From Candidatus Saliniplasma halalkaliphilum (GTDB lineage Archaea > Thermoplasmatota > Thermoplasmata > Halarchaeoplasmatales > Halarchaeoplasmataceae), in NCBI GenBank assembly GCA_019594235.1, contig JAFDTG010000067.1, positions 1 to 8,395 of the forward strand: a stretch of DNA of 8,395 nt, read 5' to 3'. Below, one piece after another: positions 1 to 6,697 of the stretch. The notes below the pieces were generated by a model. It worked only from the letters and a program-made list of their open reading frames with translations. It made no database searches and was not told the DNA's origin. The position numbers and the translations under genes were made by a program. Within the stretch, counting starts at the first letter, position 1; each line of letters opens with the position of its first letter.

Positions 1-1060
1 AAGCCACTCTCTTACCCTTGACTTCTTCGATGATCGGGTTCAATTTTGTTCTCACGCCAGTTTCTCTTGAAAGTTGGTCCGGCATTATGAAAGTTCTTCC
101 CACGTATCTATTCCTTAACAGCCCTTCGCGGTATGGTACATCAAGTTCTTCCGCCATGGCTAAGGCGTATGTCCTTGCAGTATCTGGAACGGGTATAACT
201 ACGTCGATTTCGTGGTTATTCTTCCTCCACTCCCTTGCTAATTCCCTACCTAATCTCAACCTAGCTTCGTAAACGTTAGTTCTTTCGATGGTAGAATCTG
301 TTCTGGCGAAATAGACCCATTCGAACATACAATTTCGGGGCATGTTAGGTCTAACCTGTCTTGTTTCCATAGTCTTGGTTTCTCTGATTAGGATTGCTTC
401 ACCGGGTTTAACGTCTCTAAGTATGTCATATCCCAAAATATCCAAAACGATGTTCTCTGATGCCACTGCAAAGCTAGCCCCCTCGAGAGTTACTTTTTTT
501 CCAAATATCATAGGTCTTATCCCATGAGGGTCACGGAACATGAGTAATCCAAAACCTTGGATCAGTGCGATCACGGAATAACTTCCATTCAAACGGTCCA
601 TAGTTCTTCCTACGGCTCTGAAGATAGCGCTTTCATCCATCTCCTCTTCCTTAGCTAACTCTCTAGAAAAGACCGCTAGTATCAGTTCAAGATCACATTG
701 GGATTGAAGATGTAGATCATCTTCCTCTTCGATCTGTTTATAATTGACTATATTCCCATTATGTGCCATCCCTATCTTCAAAGGATATACGGTTTGAAAG
801 GGTTGTGCATCCCTACCGGCTTCGGAACCGATGGTTGGGTATCTTACATGTCCTATACCCATATTACCTTTCATCTCGGTCAAAGTATTTTTATCAAAAA
901 CATCTCCTACCAGTCCGGGACCTTTGACCATCCGGGTTTTACCATTTTCTGCGATATAGATCCCTGAACCATTTTGACCTCGATGCTGGATAGCAAATAA
1001 TCCATTATACAATTCAAGCGGTGCCCTGTCCGTTCCTAATATACCCACAATGCCGCACAT
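1..1060 (-). CDS. purF: Amidophosphoribosyltransferase (PurF), C-terminus cut off by window edge
   Basis: PurF catalyses the first committed step of purine synthesis: PRPP plus glutamine gives 5-phosphoribosylamine. The visible 353 residues start MCGIVGI, so Cys2 becomes the N-terminal nucleophile once Met is removed; there is no propeptide. The class II glutaminase domain fills about residues 2-235, with QHRGQNGSG (25-33), GHVRYPT (70-76), AHNGN (99-103) and Asp123 matching the family's Arg, Asn-Gly and Asp active-site positions, plus FRDPHGIRP (175-183). The phosphoribosyltransferase half starts near 245 with CMFEWVYFARTDS (244-256), VIPVPDTA (288-295) and RNRYVGRTFIMP (316-327). The reading frame is open at base 1, just before where the PRPP-binding loop (VVDDSIVRGT-like) should appear, so roughly 110-150 residues lie outside. 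Cys244 matches the first of four cysteines that bind the Fe-S cluster in Bacillus-type PurF, but E. coli PurF, which has no cluster, keeps it too. The other three are not visible, so cluster status is undecided. The gene is divergent from pdxT. Confidence 0.97.
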   Translation of the reverse strand, partial: MCGIVGILGTDRAPLELYNGLFAIQHRGQNGSGIYIAENGKTRMVKGPGLVGDVFDKNTLTEMKGNMGIGHVRYPTIGSEAGRDAQPFQTVYPLKIGMAHNGNIVNYKQIEEEDDLHLQSQCDLELILAVFSRELAKEEEMDESAIFRAVGRTMDRLNGSYSVIALIQGFGLLMFRDPHGIRPMIFGKKVTLEGASFAVASENIVLDILGYDILRDVKPGEAILIRETKTMETRQVRPNMPRNCMFEWVYFARTDSTIERTNVYEARLRLGRELAREWRKNNHEIDVVIPVPDTARTYALAMAEELDVPYREGLLRNRYVGRTFIMPDQLSRETGVRTKLNPIIEEVKGKRVA

Positions 1061-1206
1061 ATGAATTCCCACGTATGTTGTTTATGATTACAATTTTCAC
1101 AAATAAGTAAGGACGTTTTAAATGTATCGTATGAAAAACTAATAGATTTAGTCTGTAATAAGGGGTATAGTTAGTTTTAAACGGTTGATTGTTTTCTTCA
1201 GCTATC
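1061..1206. promoter_or_regulatory. Divergent purF-pdxT control region with inverted repeats
   Basis: This 146-bp AT-rich spacer separates the divergent purF and pdxT starts. It holds two similar TTTTAAA boxes, at 1116-1122 and 1175-1181. Read on the minus strand, the first is a possible purF TATA box, giving a leader of about 30 nt. A weaker candidate is the sequence around 1079-1090, about 25 bp from the purF start. The motif ACTAA/TTAGT occurs three times: ACTAA at 1138-1142, TTAGT at 1148-1152 (an inverted pair 5 bp apart) and TTAGT at 1171-1175, next to the pdxT TATA box. AAAACTAA (1135-1142) and TTAGTTTT (1171-1178) form a perfect 8-bp inverted repeat. Protein binding is inferred only. 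I see no gene here. Confidence 0.45.
1175..1181 (+). promoter_or_regulatory. Probable TATA box of pdxT (leaderless type)
   Basis: TTTTAAA is centred 29 bp upstream of the pdxT ATG at 1207. Archaeal TATA boxes usually lie about 26-27 bp before the transcription start, so the mRNA would begin at or within a few bases of the ATG. The absence of any Shine-Dalgarno-like sequence between the box and the ATG fits a leaderless message. Inferred from spacing and composition. Confidence 0.5.
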
Positions 1207-1809
1207 ATGAAAACAGGCATACTTTCAGTACAGGGAGCTTTTTTAGAGCATGAGTTATCACTCAAAAGAGCTTCTAAGAAATTGGATTTTAACGCTGATA
1301 TAAATAGAGTCAAATCATCTCAACAAATATCGAATCTTGATGGTCTTGTAATACCAGGTGGTGAAAGCAGTACTATTTCTAGATTGATCGAAAACTTCGA
1401 GATAGGTTACGCAATCAAAGAAAAAGCCGATCAAGGGATGCCTATCATGGGTACTTGTGCCGGTTCTATATTGATGGCCACTGAAGGTGATAAAGCGGTT
1501 CAAAAGTCAAATACATCGTTACTTTCTTTAATGAACACGTCTGTAAAAAGAAATGCTTTTGGGAGGCAGCGTTATTCGTTCGAATATAGTGTTGATATCA
1601 AAGGTGTATGTGAGAACTTTCCAGGGGTTTTTATCAGGGCACCAGCGATAACAGAATGCCGTGATAACTGCAGATCTCTTGCACAAATAGAGGGGACAAC
1701 TATAGCAGCAGAGCAAGAAAATCTGCTCTCATTAGTTTTCCACCCTGAATTGACGGAAGACCTGAGGATACATGAGTATTTCTTAGAGAAGGTAAGGGAC
1801 TATCTGTAG
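1207..1809 (+). CDS. pdxT: Pyridoxal 5'-phosphate synthase glutaminase subunit PdxT
   Basis: PdxT hydrolyses glutamine and channels ammonia to PdxS, which builds pyridoxal 5'-phosphate from ribose 5-phosphate and glyceraldehyde 3-phosphate (the DXP-independent vitamin B6 route). The protein is 200 residues, normal for the family, and is a single class I (triad) glutaminase domain. Visible signatures are MKTGILSVQGAF at the start, PGGESSTISRL (50-60), MGTCAG (81-86) with nucleophile Cys84, RNAFGRQ (115-121), FIRAP (142-146) and FHPEL (178-182) with His179 and Glu181 completing the triad. I chose the ATG at 1207 because homologues begin exactly there; an in-frame TTG at 1189 would add six residues with no counterpart and no ribosome binding site. 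The partner pdxS is not in this window. The 3' end overlaps the tail of the convergent guaA by 10 bp. Confidence 0.95.
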   Translation: MKTGILSVQGAFLEHELSLKRASKKLDFNADINRVKSSQQISNLDGLVIPGGESSTISRLIENFEIGYAIKEKADQGMPIMGTCAGSILMATEGDKAVQKSNTSLLSLMNTSVKRNAFGRQRYSFEYSVDIKGVCENFPGVFIRAPAITECRDNCRSLAQIEGTTIAAEQENLLSLVFHPELTEDLRIHEYFLEKVRDYL

Positions 1810-2369
1810 TCTTTACACACTTTTATGAAATTCTTAAAGATCTCTACTCCGTATTCAGTATGATCCACTTCAGGATGGAATTGGACCCCGTAAATTTTTT
1901 TATCTTTATGCTTGAAAGCTTGGTATTTGCAGGACTCCGATGTTGCAAGGTGTATCAATTTTGGCCCTAGCTCTTTTATTTCGTCGTTGTGAGATTCCCA
2001 TGCGACGAATTCGCTGGGTATGTCGATAAAAAGGTCATTCTGATCCAAAACTGTGATGTCTGTCTTTCCGTACTCAGGGCTTTCAGTAGCACCGGCTTCT
2101 CCACCATAATGTTTCGCGATGAACTGGGCACCAACACAGATCCCGAGGATCGGTACATCCAACTTTTCAAGATACTCATCGGTCCTACCGAGTTTAAGAT
2201 TTTCATCGGATATACGTGGAGCACCACCAGATAATATCAAACCATCAACTTTGACATCCCCAAAGGGTGTATCATTCTTTATGATATCTGAATCTACATC
2301 GAGGTACTTAAGAACCCTCCATTCCCGATGTGTCCATTGACCTCCATTGTCGACTACATCAATTTTCAT
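1800..2369 (-). CDS. guaA: GMP synthase, glutamine amidotransferase subunit (subunit A)
   Basis: This is the glutaminase half of GMP synthase, which feeds ammonia to the separate ATP-pyrophosphatase subunit that turns XMP into GMP. At 189 residues it contains only the class I amidotransferase domain; no ATPPase domain follows, which is the two-subunit arrangement typical of archaea. Signatures: VDNGGQWTHREWR (6-18), LILSGGAPR (44-52, oxyanion region), LGICVGAQ (75-82) with nucleophile Cys78, WESHNDEIKEL (124-134), and YGVQFHPEV (160-168) with His165 and Glu167. The SHND step differs from the more usual SHGD or SHMD. The gene starts 21 bp after pyrG ends and has only a weak AGGA-like ribosome site, so co-transcription and perhaps translational coupling with pyrG are likely. 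The ATPPase subunit gene is not in the window. It is often labelled guaAA or guaA1 in archaeal genomes. Confidence 0.95.
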   Translation of the reverse strand: MKIDVVDNGGQWTHREWRVLKYLDVDSDIIKNDTPFGDVKVDGLILSGGAPRISDENLKLGRTDEYLEKLDVPILGICVGAQFIAKHYGGEAGATESPEYGKTDITVLDQNDLFIDIPSEFVAWESHNDEIKELGPKLIHLATSESCKYQAFKHKDKKIYGVQFHPEVDHTEYGVEIFKNFIKVCKDYR

Positions 2370-2390
2370 GATCTCAAATCCTAGGAGATA

Positions 2391-4001
2391 TCATTTATTT
2401 TTTTGTTCTAAGGTAGCTTTGATGAATTCATGAAATAGAGGCGAGGGATTCATCGGTCTCGATGTGAACTCAGGATGGAACTGACACCCTATAAAGAAGG
2501 GATGATCTTTTACTTCCAAAATTTCCATCCTTTTCTTGTTAGGTGATTTTCCACTGAAAACAACCCCGTTTTCTTCCATTTCATCTTTGTAATCTAAATT
2601 CACTTCATACCTGTGTCTATGTCTTTCTTTGATCTCAGTTGACCCGTATATCTTATGAGCCCCTGTTCCATCTTCTATTAGGACCTTCTCGGAACCTAAC
2701 CTCATAGTACCTCCCATCATATCGATCCCACGCTGCATCGGTAAAAGATCTATTACTGGATGAGGTGTCTTTTCGTCGAATTCTGAACTGTTAGCTCCCT
2801 CTAGTCCCAAAACATTCCTGCAGAACTCTATAACGGAAACCTGGAATCCTAGACATATACTCAGCAGGGGTACTTTATTAACTCTTGCAAAATTGACCGC
2901 ATTTATCTTTCCTTCTATACCTCTATTACCAAAACCGCCAGGGATCAAAATGCCATCTACATCACCTAAGATTGTTTCAGGATCGTTCTCTTCTAGCTCT
3001 TCAGATTCTATCCATTTGATATCTATTTCAGTTTTAGTTTCAGCTTGACAGTGATGGAACGCTTCTACGTGACTTTTGTAAGCGTCTTCAAGTTCGCAGT
3101 ATTTCCCAACTAACGCTATTTTGACTTTATCTGTTGGATTTTCATAGTTTTCTATGAATTCTTTCCACTCTTCGATATCGTGCTCTGGTTCACCTAGGTT
3201 CAATTTTTTCATGACGTAATCGATGAATCCTTCCTCCTCTAAAATCAGTGGGACCTGATATATGCTTTCAGCATCTGGAGAACTGATCACTGCTTCTTTT
3301 GGTACATCGCAAAATAAAGATATCTTCCTTTTTGTTGATTCTTCTAATTTGTTCTTTGATCTTCCTACGATTATATCCGGTTGGATACCAATTTCCCTTA
3401 GTGCTTGAACCGAATGCTGGGTAGGTTTTGTTTTCTGTTCGCCTACTACGTCTAGAACAGGTACAAGCGTTGTATGGATGAACAGGAAATCGTTGCTCTC
3501 TTCCCCGACTTCCATATGGAGCTGCCTGCTCGCTTCCATAAAAGGCATGCTTTCGATGTCACCTATAGTACCTCCGATCTCGATCAGGACTATATCTGCT
3601 TCTGTATCATCTGCAACTTTCCAGACCCTCCTGTTGATCTCATCGGTGATATGAGGTATTATCTGCACAGTTTTACCTAGATATTTTCCAGCTCTTTCTT
3701 TTTCGATAACGCTTCTGTAAACTTTACCCGTAGTGATATTGTCGTCTCCGCAGAGATTGATATCTAGGAATCTTTCATAATTCCCAAGATCCAAATCAGC
3801 CTCGGTCCCATCATCTAGAACAAAAACCTCTCCATGTTCAAAAGGATTCATGGTTCCTGCATCGCAGTTTAGATATGGATCTATTTTTATAGCAGTAACA
3901 GAAAGCCCGTTCGCTTTTAACAATTTTCCGAGAGAAGATGTAACAACTCCCTTCCCTAGACCTGATAAAACACCGCCCGTGACAATTATAAATTTCGTCA
4001 T
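2391..4001 (-). CDS. pyrG: CTP synthase (glutamine-hydrolysing)
   Basis: PyrG makes CTP from UTP, ATP and glutamine, the last step of pyrimidine nucleotide synthesis. The 536-residue length is normal for the family. The N-terminal amidoligase domain (about 1-265) has the P-loop-like VTGGVLSGLGKG (7-18), KIDPYLNCDAGTMNPFEHGE (39-58) and the EIGGTIGDIES segment (141-151). The C-terminal class I glutaminase domain (about 293-533) has VGKYCELEDAYKS (298-310), PGGFGNRG (354-361), SICLGFQ (381-387) with nucleophile Cys383, and QFHPEF (507-512) with His509 and Glu511. The motif before the nucleophile reads LSICLGFQ where LGICLGMQ is more common; the triad is intact. The gene lies between a THEP1-family NTPase (50 bp upstream) and guaA (21 bp downstream) on the same strand, with no T-rich terminator in either gap. 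The start at MTKFIIVTGG matches archaeal homologues. Confidence 0.98.
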   Translation of the reverse strand: MTKFIIVTGGVLSGLGKGVVTSSLGKLLKANGLSVTAIKIDPYLNCDAGTMNPFEHGEVFVLDDGTEADLDLGNYERFLDINLCGDDNITTGKVYRSVIEKERAGKYLGKTVQIIPHITDEINRRVWKVADDTEADIVLIEIGGTIGDIESMPFMEASRQLHMEVGEESNDFLFIHTTLVPVLDVVGEQKTKPTQHSVQALREIGIQPDIIVGRSKNKLEESTKRKISLFCDVPKEAVISSPDAESIYQVPLILEEEGFIDYVMKKLNLGEPEHDIEEWKEFIENYENPTDKVKIALVGKYCELEDAYKSHVEAFHHCQAETKTEIDIKWIESEELEENDPETILGDVDGILIPGGFGNRGIEGKINAVNFARVNKVPLLSICLGFQVSVIEFCRNVLGLEGANSSEFDEKTPHPVIDLLPMQRGIDMMGGTMRLGSEKVLIEDGTGAHKIYGSTEIKERHRHRYEVNLDYKDEMEENGVVFSGKSPNKKRMEILEVKDHPFFIGCQFHPEFTSRPMNPSPLFHEFIKATLEQKNK

Positions 4002-4051
4002 ACTTAATTCACGGGAGAAGAGTAATGTAAAGGAAGTGTTTAAGTTTTTGG
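4002..4051 (-). promoter_or_regulatory. Short spacer upstream of pyrG, possible internal promoter
   Basis: These 50 bp separate the THEP1-family gene from pyrG. A TATA-like CTTAAAC on the minus strand (4038-4044) lies about 40 bp before the pyrG ATG and could start a message with a leader of about 14 nt. A GTGA about 8 nt before the ATG could pair weakly with the 16S 3' end. Both signals are weak, and read-through from the upstream gene is just as likely. Confidence 0.25.
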
Positions 4052-4570
4052 TTACCTTTTGTTTTGAGATAACATCTCTGCTAATCTATTTTCTATATCG
4101 ACCTTGACTTTCTCGAAATTGTCCTCCAACTGATACACAGTACCGTATTTATTGAACTTCGAAACGTAGTTCCGGTGTAGAACAGCTAATACAGGGATAT
4201 TCGATTCTAAGATATCTATAACCGCATCTTCAAATTTATCACTGTAAAGTTCCATGGTTCCTATTTCATCTATTACGACCAGATCTGTTTCCGGTGAGAT
4301 ATCCCTCAAACACTTTTCCGTGAATTCCTCAAGATCTTCCATATTGACTCTGTATTTACTCAATCTAGGACCTTCATCTTGTTCAATGTGAGCGAGTATT
4401 CCTTCTTCACCAGTGGCAACATTCACCAATTTAAAACCGACTCTACGCTTATTTCTTCTTATATCCGGCGTTCTTATTCCCTCTATCTTCAAATCCATCC
4501 CTTCTATGATCTGCTGGACTAAAGTGCTTTTTCCAGAACCAGATGCGCCGGTGATAAAAATATTGTTCAT
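4052..4570 (-). CDS. THEP1-family nucleoside-triphosphatase
   Basis: This 172-residue P-loop NTPase belongs to the THEP1 family (Pfam NTPase_1), named for an Aquifex enzyme that hydrolyses NTPs in vitro; structural work places it near nucleotide kinases, and its true cellular role is unsettled. Visible features are Walker A GASGSGKST (8-16) with Lys14, a GFKLVNVATGEEGILA segment (45-60) that is a family hallmark, and Walker B DLVVIDEIGTMEL (96-108) with Asp101-Glu102, followed by the usual VLAVLHR strand (127-133). No extra domain or membrane segment is present. The start is supported by a GGTGTGA sequence 5-7 nt before the ATG. It is the first gene of a likely operon with pyrG and guaA, both nucleotide enzymes, so a role in nucleotide housekeeping is reasonable but only inferred from context. 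Confidence 0.9.
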   Translation of the reverse strand: MNNIFITGASGSGKSTLVQQIIEGMDLKIEGIRTPDIRRNKRRVGFKLVNVATGEEGILAHIEQDEGPRLSKYRVNMEDLEEFTEKCLRDISPETDLVVIDEIGTMELYSDKFEDAVIDILESNIPVLAVLHRNYVSKFNKYGTVYQLEDNFEKVKVDIENRLAEMLSQNKR

Positions 4571-4575
4571 GAATT

Positions 4576-4612
4576 CACACCATTTAGACCAATGAACCTA
4601 TTATATTTATTA
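4576..4612 (-). promoter_or_regulatory. Probable promoter and ribosome binding site of the THEP1-family gene
   Basis: On the minus strand an AT-rich box (AAATATAATAG, about 4599-4609) is centred about 34 bp before the ATG at 4570 and suits an archaeal TATA element. GGTGTGA (4576-4582) lies just before the start codon and resembles the GGAGGTGA that pairs with the 16S 3' end. The leader would be short, so the box and the ribosome site may not both be used by the same transcript. Confidence 0.4.
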
Positions 4613-4647
4613 TTTATACTCAGACATATACCAATTCACAACCAAAA

Positions 4648-4671
4648 ATTACCTATATAGTAATTCATTAC
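4648..4671 (+). promoter_or_regulatory. acs core promoter with overlapping ATTAC/GTAAT inverted repeats
   Basis: TATATAG (4654-4660) is the best TATA box for acs. Its centre is 47 bp before the ATG at 4704, which would place the transcription start near 4683 and give a leader of about 20 nt that includes the ribosome site. The box sits inside alternating half-sites: ATTAC at 4648-4652, GTAAT at 4660-4664 and ATTAC at 4667-4671. The last two form the palindrome GTAAT-TC-ATTAC just downstream of the box, and the first two flank it. This is where an archaeal repressor operator would be expected. No regulator can be named from the sequence. Confidence 0.45.
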
Positions 4672-4692
4672 AGATAGAATAGTTAGATATAT

Positions 4693-4697
4693 AGGTG
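4693..4697 (+). promoter_or_regulatory. Shine-Dalgarno site deciding the acs start
   Basis: AGGTG lies 6 nt before the ATG at 4704 and complements the CACCT of the archaeal 16S 3' end. An in-frame GTG at 4695 lies inside this site, so it cannot be the start served by it. The ATG is therefore preferred. Confidence 0.75.
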
Positions 4698-4703
4698 TTT
4701 AAA

Positions 4704-6656
4704 ATGACAGAAGAAGAAAGTCATATCGAATCAAGAATGGAAGGTAAGGACATATACCCACCCTCTGAGGAGTTCAAAAAACAGGCGAACGTAAATGATC
4801 CAGAGATCTACAAATACGCTGAAGAGAACTACGAGGAGTTTTGGGCTGACCTTGCTGAAAGACTCGATTGGTATGAAAAGTGGGACGAAGTATTGAAGTG
4901 GGATCCACCTCATGCTGAATGGTTTGTAAATGGTAAAATAAATGCAGCATATAATTGTGTGGATAGACATGTTGAAAATGGAAAAGGCGATAAGACCGCC
5001 CTCATCTGGGAAGGAGAACCGACAGACGAAACAAAAAAGTACACTTTCTCAGAATTGAAAGATGAGGTTTCAAAATTCGCAAATGGTCTTAAAGAGATGG
5101 GAGTTAAAAAAGGAGATATCGTAACATTTTATCTTCCGATGATCCCAGAGCTTGCTATCGGTCTTCTTGCTTGTGCTAGGATCGGTGCACCTCATAGTGT
5201 TGTTTTCGGAGGTTTTTCACCTTCCGCACTGAGAGAGAGGATGGATGACGCTGAATCAAAATTCCTAGTTACGGCCGATGGATATTACAGGAGAGGTAAA
5301 GTAATCAATATGTGGGAGAACGCTGAAGAAGCGTTAGAAGGTACATCTAACGTCGAAAAAGTGATCTCGGTTGAAAGGATCGGAAGAGATGACGTTGAAT
5401 ACAAAGAAGGCAGAGATGTCGTGTACGAAGATTTGGTAAAAGATCAATCCGCTGAATGTGAACCAGAAAAGATGGACGCCGAGGATATGCTTTTCCTGAT
5501 GTACACAAGTGGTACAACGGGTAAACCGAAGGGAGTTGTACATACTACAGGAGGATATTTGACAGGAACATCTGCAACTTATAACTATGTTTTCGACATC
5601 AAAGATGACGACATTTACTGGTGTACAGCTGATATAGGCTGGATCACAGGTCACAGTTACATCGTTTATGGGCCACTAGCCAACGGAACAACCACATTGA
5701 TGTATGAAGGAGCACCTGATACACCTACAAAAAACAGATTCTGGCAGATAATAGAGAAATACGGCGTTACCAAACTTTACACGGCCCCAACAGCAATCAG
5801 ATTGTTCATGAAATGGGGTAGAGAATATCCTGACAACCATGATCTATCAAGTTTGAAGGTATTAGGTTCCGTTGGAGAACCGATCAATCCTAAAGCTTGG
5901 AAATGGTATCACGAAGTCATCGGTGGAGGAGATTGCCCGATCGTCGATACTTGGTGGCAGACCGAAACCGGTATGATGCTAATTACACCTTTACCAGGAA
6001 TCACTGATTTGAAACCAGGCAGTGCAACACATCCGTTCCCAGGTTTAAAAGCAGATATATTAGACGCAGCTGGAAATAGCCTTGAAGCTAACCAAGGAGG
6101 ATATTTAGTTATCAAGAGACCGTGGCCATCTATGCTAAGAACACTTTACAATGAACCGGAAAGATACGTGGAAACATACTGGTCAGAGTATGAGAACGAT
6201 ATCTATTTCGCTGGAGACGGTGCTCGAATAGACGAAGATGGATACTTCTGGGTCGTAGGTAGGATAGATGACGTTTTGAACGTTGCAGGACATAGACTCA
6301 GCACCATGGAGATGGAAAGTGCACTGGTGGACCACGAAGCCGTTGCTGAAGCCGCAGTAGTTGGGAAACCGGATGAAGTGAAAGGACAAGTTCCTATCGC
6401 TTACGTGATCTTAGAATCTGGTCGTGAAGCATCTGATGAACTGGCAAGTGAATTAAGAGCCCATGTCGGAAAGATCATCGGTCCGATTGGTAAACCAGCA
6501 GCTGTGAGATTCACAGACGACCTACCAAAAACAAGGTCTGGAAAGATAATGAGAAGGATCTTAAAGAAACTTGAAAAAGGCGAATCCGCTGGAGATACAT
6601 CCACTCTAAGAAACCCAGATATCGTAGAAGAGATCCGAGAGATGGTCAACGAGTAA
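4704..6656 (+). CDS. acs: Acetyl-CoA synthetase, AMP-forming
   Basis: Acs activates acetate with ATP to acetyl-AMP and then acetyl-CoA, releasing AMP and PPi, so it supports acetate use or recapture. The protein is 650 residues, normal for bacterial and archaeal Acs. The N-terminal region (about 25-85) has the WDPPHAEWFVNG segment (67-78). The ANL adenylation core holds the P-loop YTSGTTGKPKG (267-277), the CTADIGWITGHSY segment (307-319), GSVGEPI (388-394) and DTWWQTETG (415-423). The C-terminal domain starts after the hinge near GRIDDV (519-524) and ends with PKTRSGKIMRR (608-618). Lys614 matches the catalytic lysine that is acetylated in bacterial Acs. Compared with Salmonella Acs, the acetate pocket appears kept (Thr315, Val390, Trp418), with Ile314 in place of Val; this favours acetate, though propionate cannot be excluded. 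The gene stands alone, divergent from the THEP1-family gene. The N-terminus is markedly acidic. Confidence 0.97.
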   Translation: MTEEESHIESRMEGKDIYPPSEEFKKQANVNDPEIYKYAEENYEEFWADLAERLDWYEKWDEVLKWDPPHAEWFVNGKINAAYNCVDRHVENGKGDKTALIWEGEPTDETKKYTFSELKDEVSKFANGLKEMGVKKGDIVTFYLPMIPELAIGLLACARIGAPHSVVFGGFSPSALRERMDDAESKFLVTADGYYRRGKVINMWENAEEALEGTSNVEKVISVERIGRDDVEYKEGRDVVYEDLVKDQSAECEPEKMDAEDMLFLMYTSGTTGKPKGVVHTTGGYLTGTSATYNYVFDIKDDDIYWCTADIGWITGHSYIVYGPLANGTTTLMYEGAPDTPTKNRFWQIIEKYGVTKLYTAPTAIRLFMKWGREYPDNHDLSSLKVLGSVGEPINPKAWKWYHEVIGGGDCPIVDTWWQTETGMMLITPLPGITDLKPGSATHPFPGLKADILDAAGNSLEANQGGYLVIKRPWPSMLRTLYNEPERYVETYWSEYENDIYFAGDGARIDEDGYFWVVGRIDDVLNVAGHRLSTMEMESALVDHEAVAEAAVVGKPDEVKGQVPIAYVILESGREASDELASELRAHVGKIIGPIGKPAAVRFTDDLPKTRSGKIMRRILKKLEKGESAGDTSTLRNPDIVEEIREMVNE

Positions 6657-6672
6657 ACCCTTTCCAACAAAA

Positions 6673-6697
6673 CCCTTTATTTATTTTTTAATTTTAC
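6673..6697 (+). terminator. T-rich terminator candidate after acs
   Basis: After the acs stop codon the plus strand runs into a long T-rich stretch with a run of six T (about 6676-6695), the kind of sequence that ends transcription in archaea without a hairpin. It overlaps the 3' end of the convergent methyltransferase gene. The 9-bp AAACCCTTT occurs twice just before it (6655-6663 and 6670-6678, 15 bp apart). Confidence 0.5.

Noticed and set aside
18..967. Plus-strand open frames across 18-967
   Set aside because: They lie opposite purF, whose minus-strand translation matches the family continuously from 1060 to the window edge.
1189..1206. Upstream TTG start for pdxT adding six residues
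   Set aside because: Family members begin at the MKxGIL segment, no ribosome site precedes the TTG, and the TATA box spacing fits the ATG at 1207.
1014..1313. Minus-strand frame of 99 codons bridging the purF start and the pdxT start
   Set aside because: It overlaps both real genes and the promoter spacer, has no ribosome site and shows no family signature.
1207..1809. Recent horizontal transfer of pdxT, as it appears more AT-rich and less acidic than acs
   Set aside because: The difference is judged only by eye, and no repeats, integrase or mobile-element remnants flank the gene.
4695..4703. GTG start for acs three codons upstream
   Set aside because: The GTG lies inside the AGGTG Shine-Dalgarno sequence that serves the ATG at 4704.
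5334..5654. Open frame of 106 codons antisense to acs
   Set aside because: It lies wholly within a strongly conserved enzyme gene and has a cysteine-rich, low-complexity translation with no recognisable motif. It is a shadow of the acs reading frame.
6655..6678. AAACCCTTT direct repeat after acs as a possible mobile-element target duplication
   Set aside because: Only six bases separate the copies and nothing is inserted between them, so it is more likely local slippage in low-complexity sequence.
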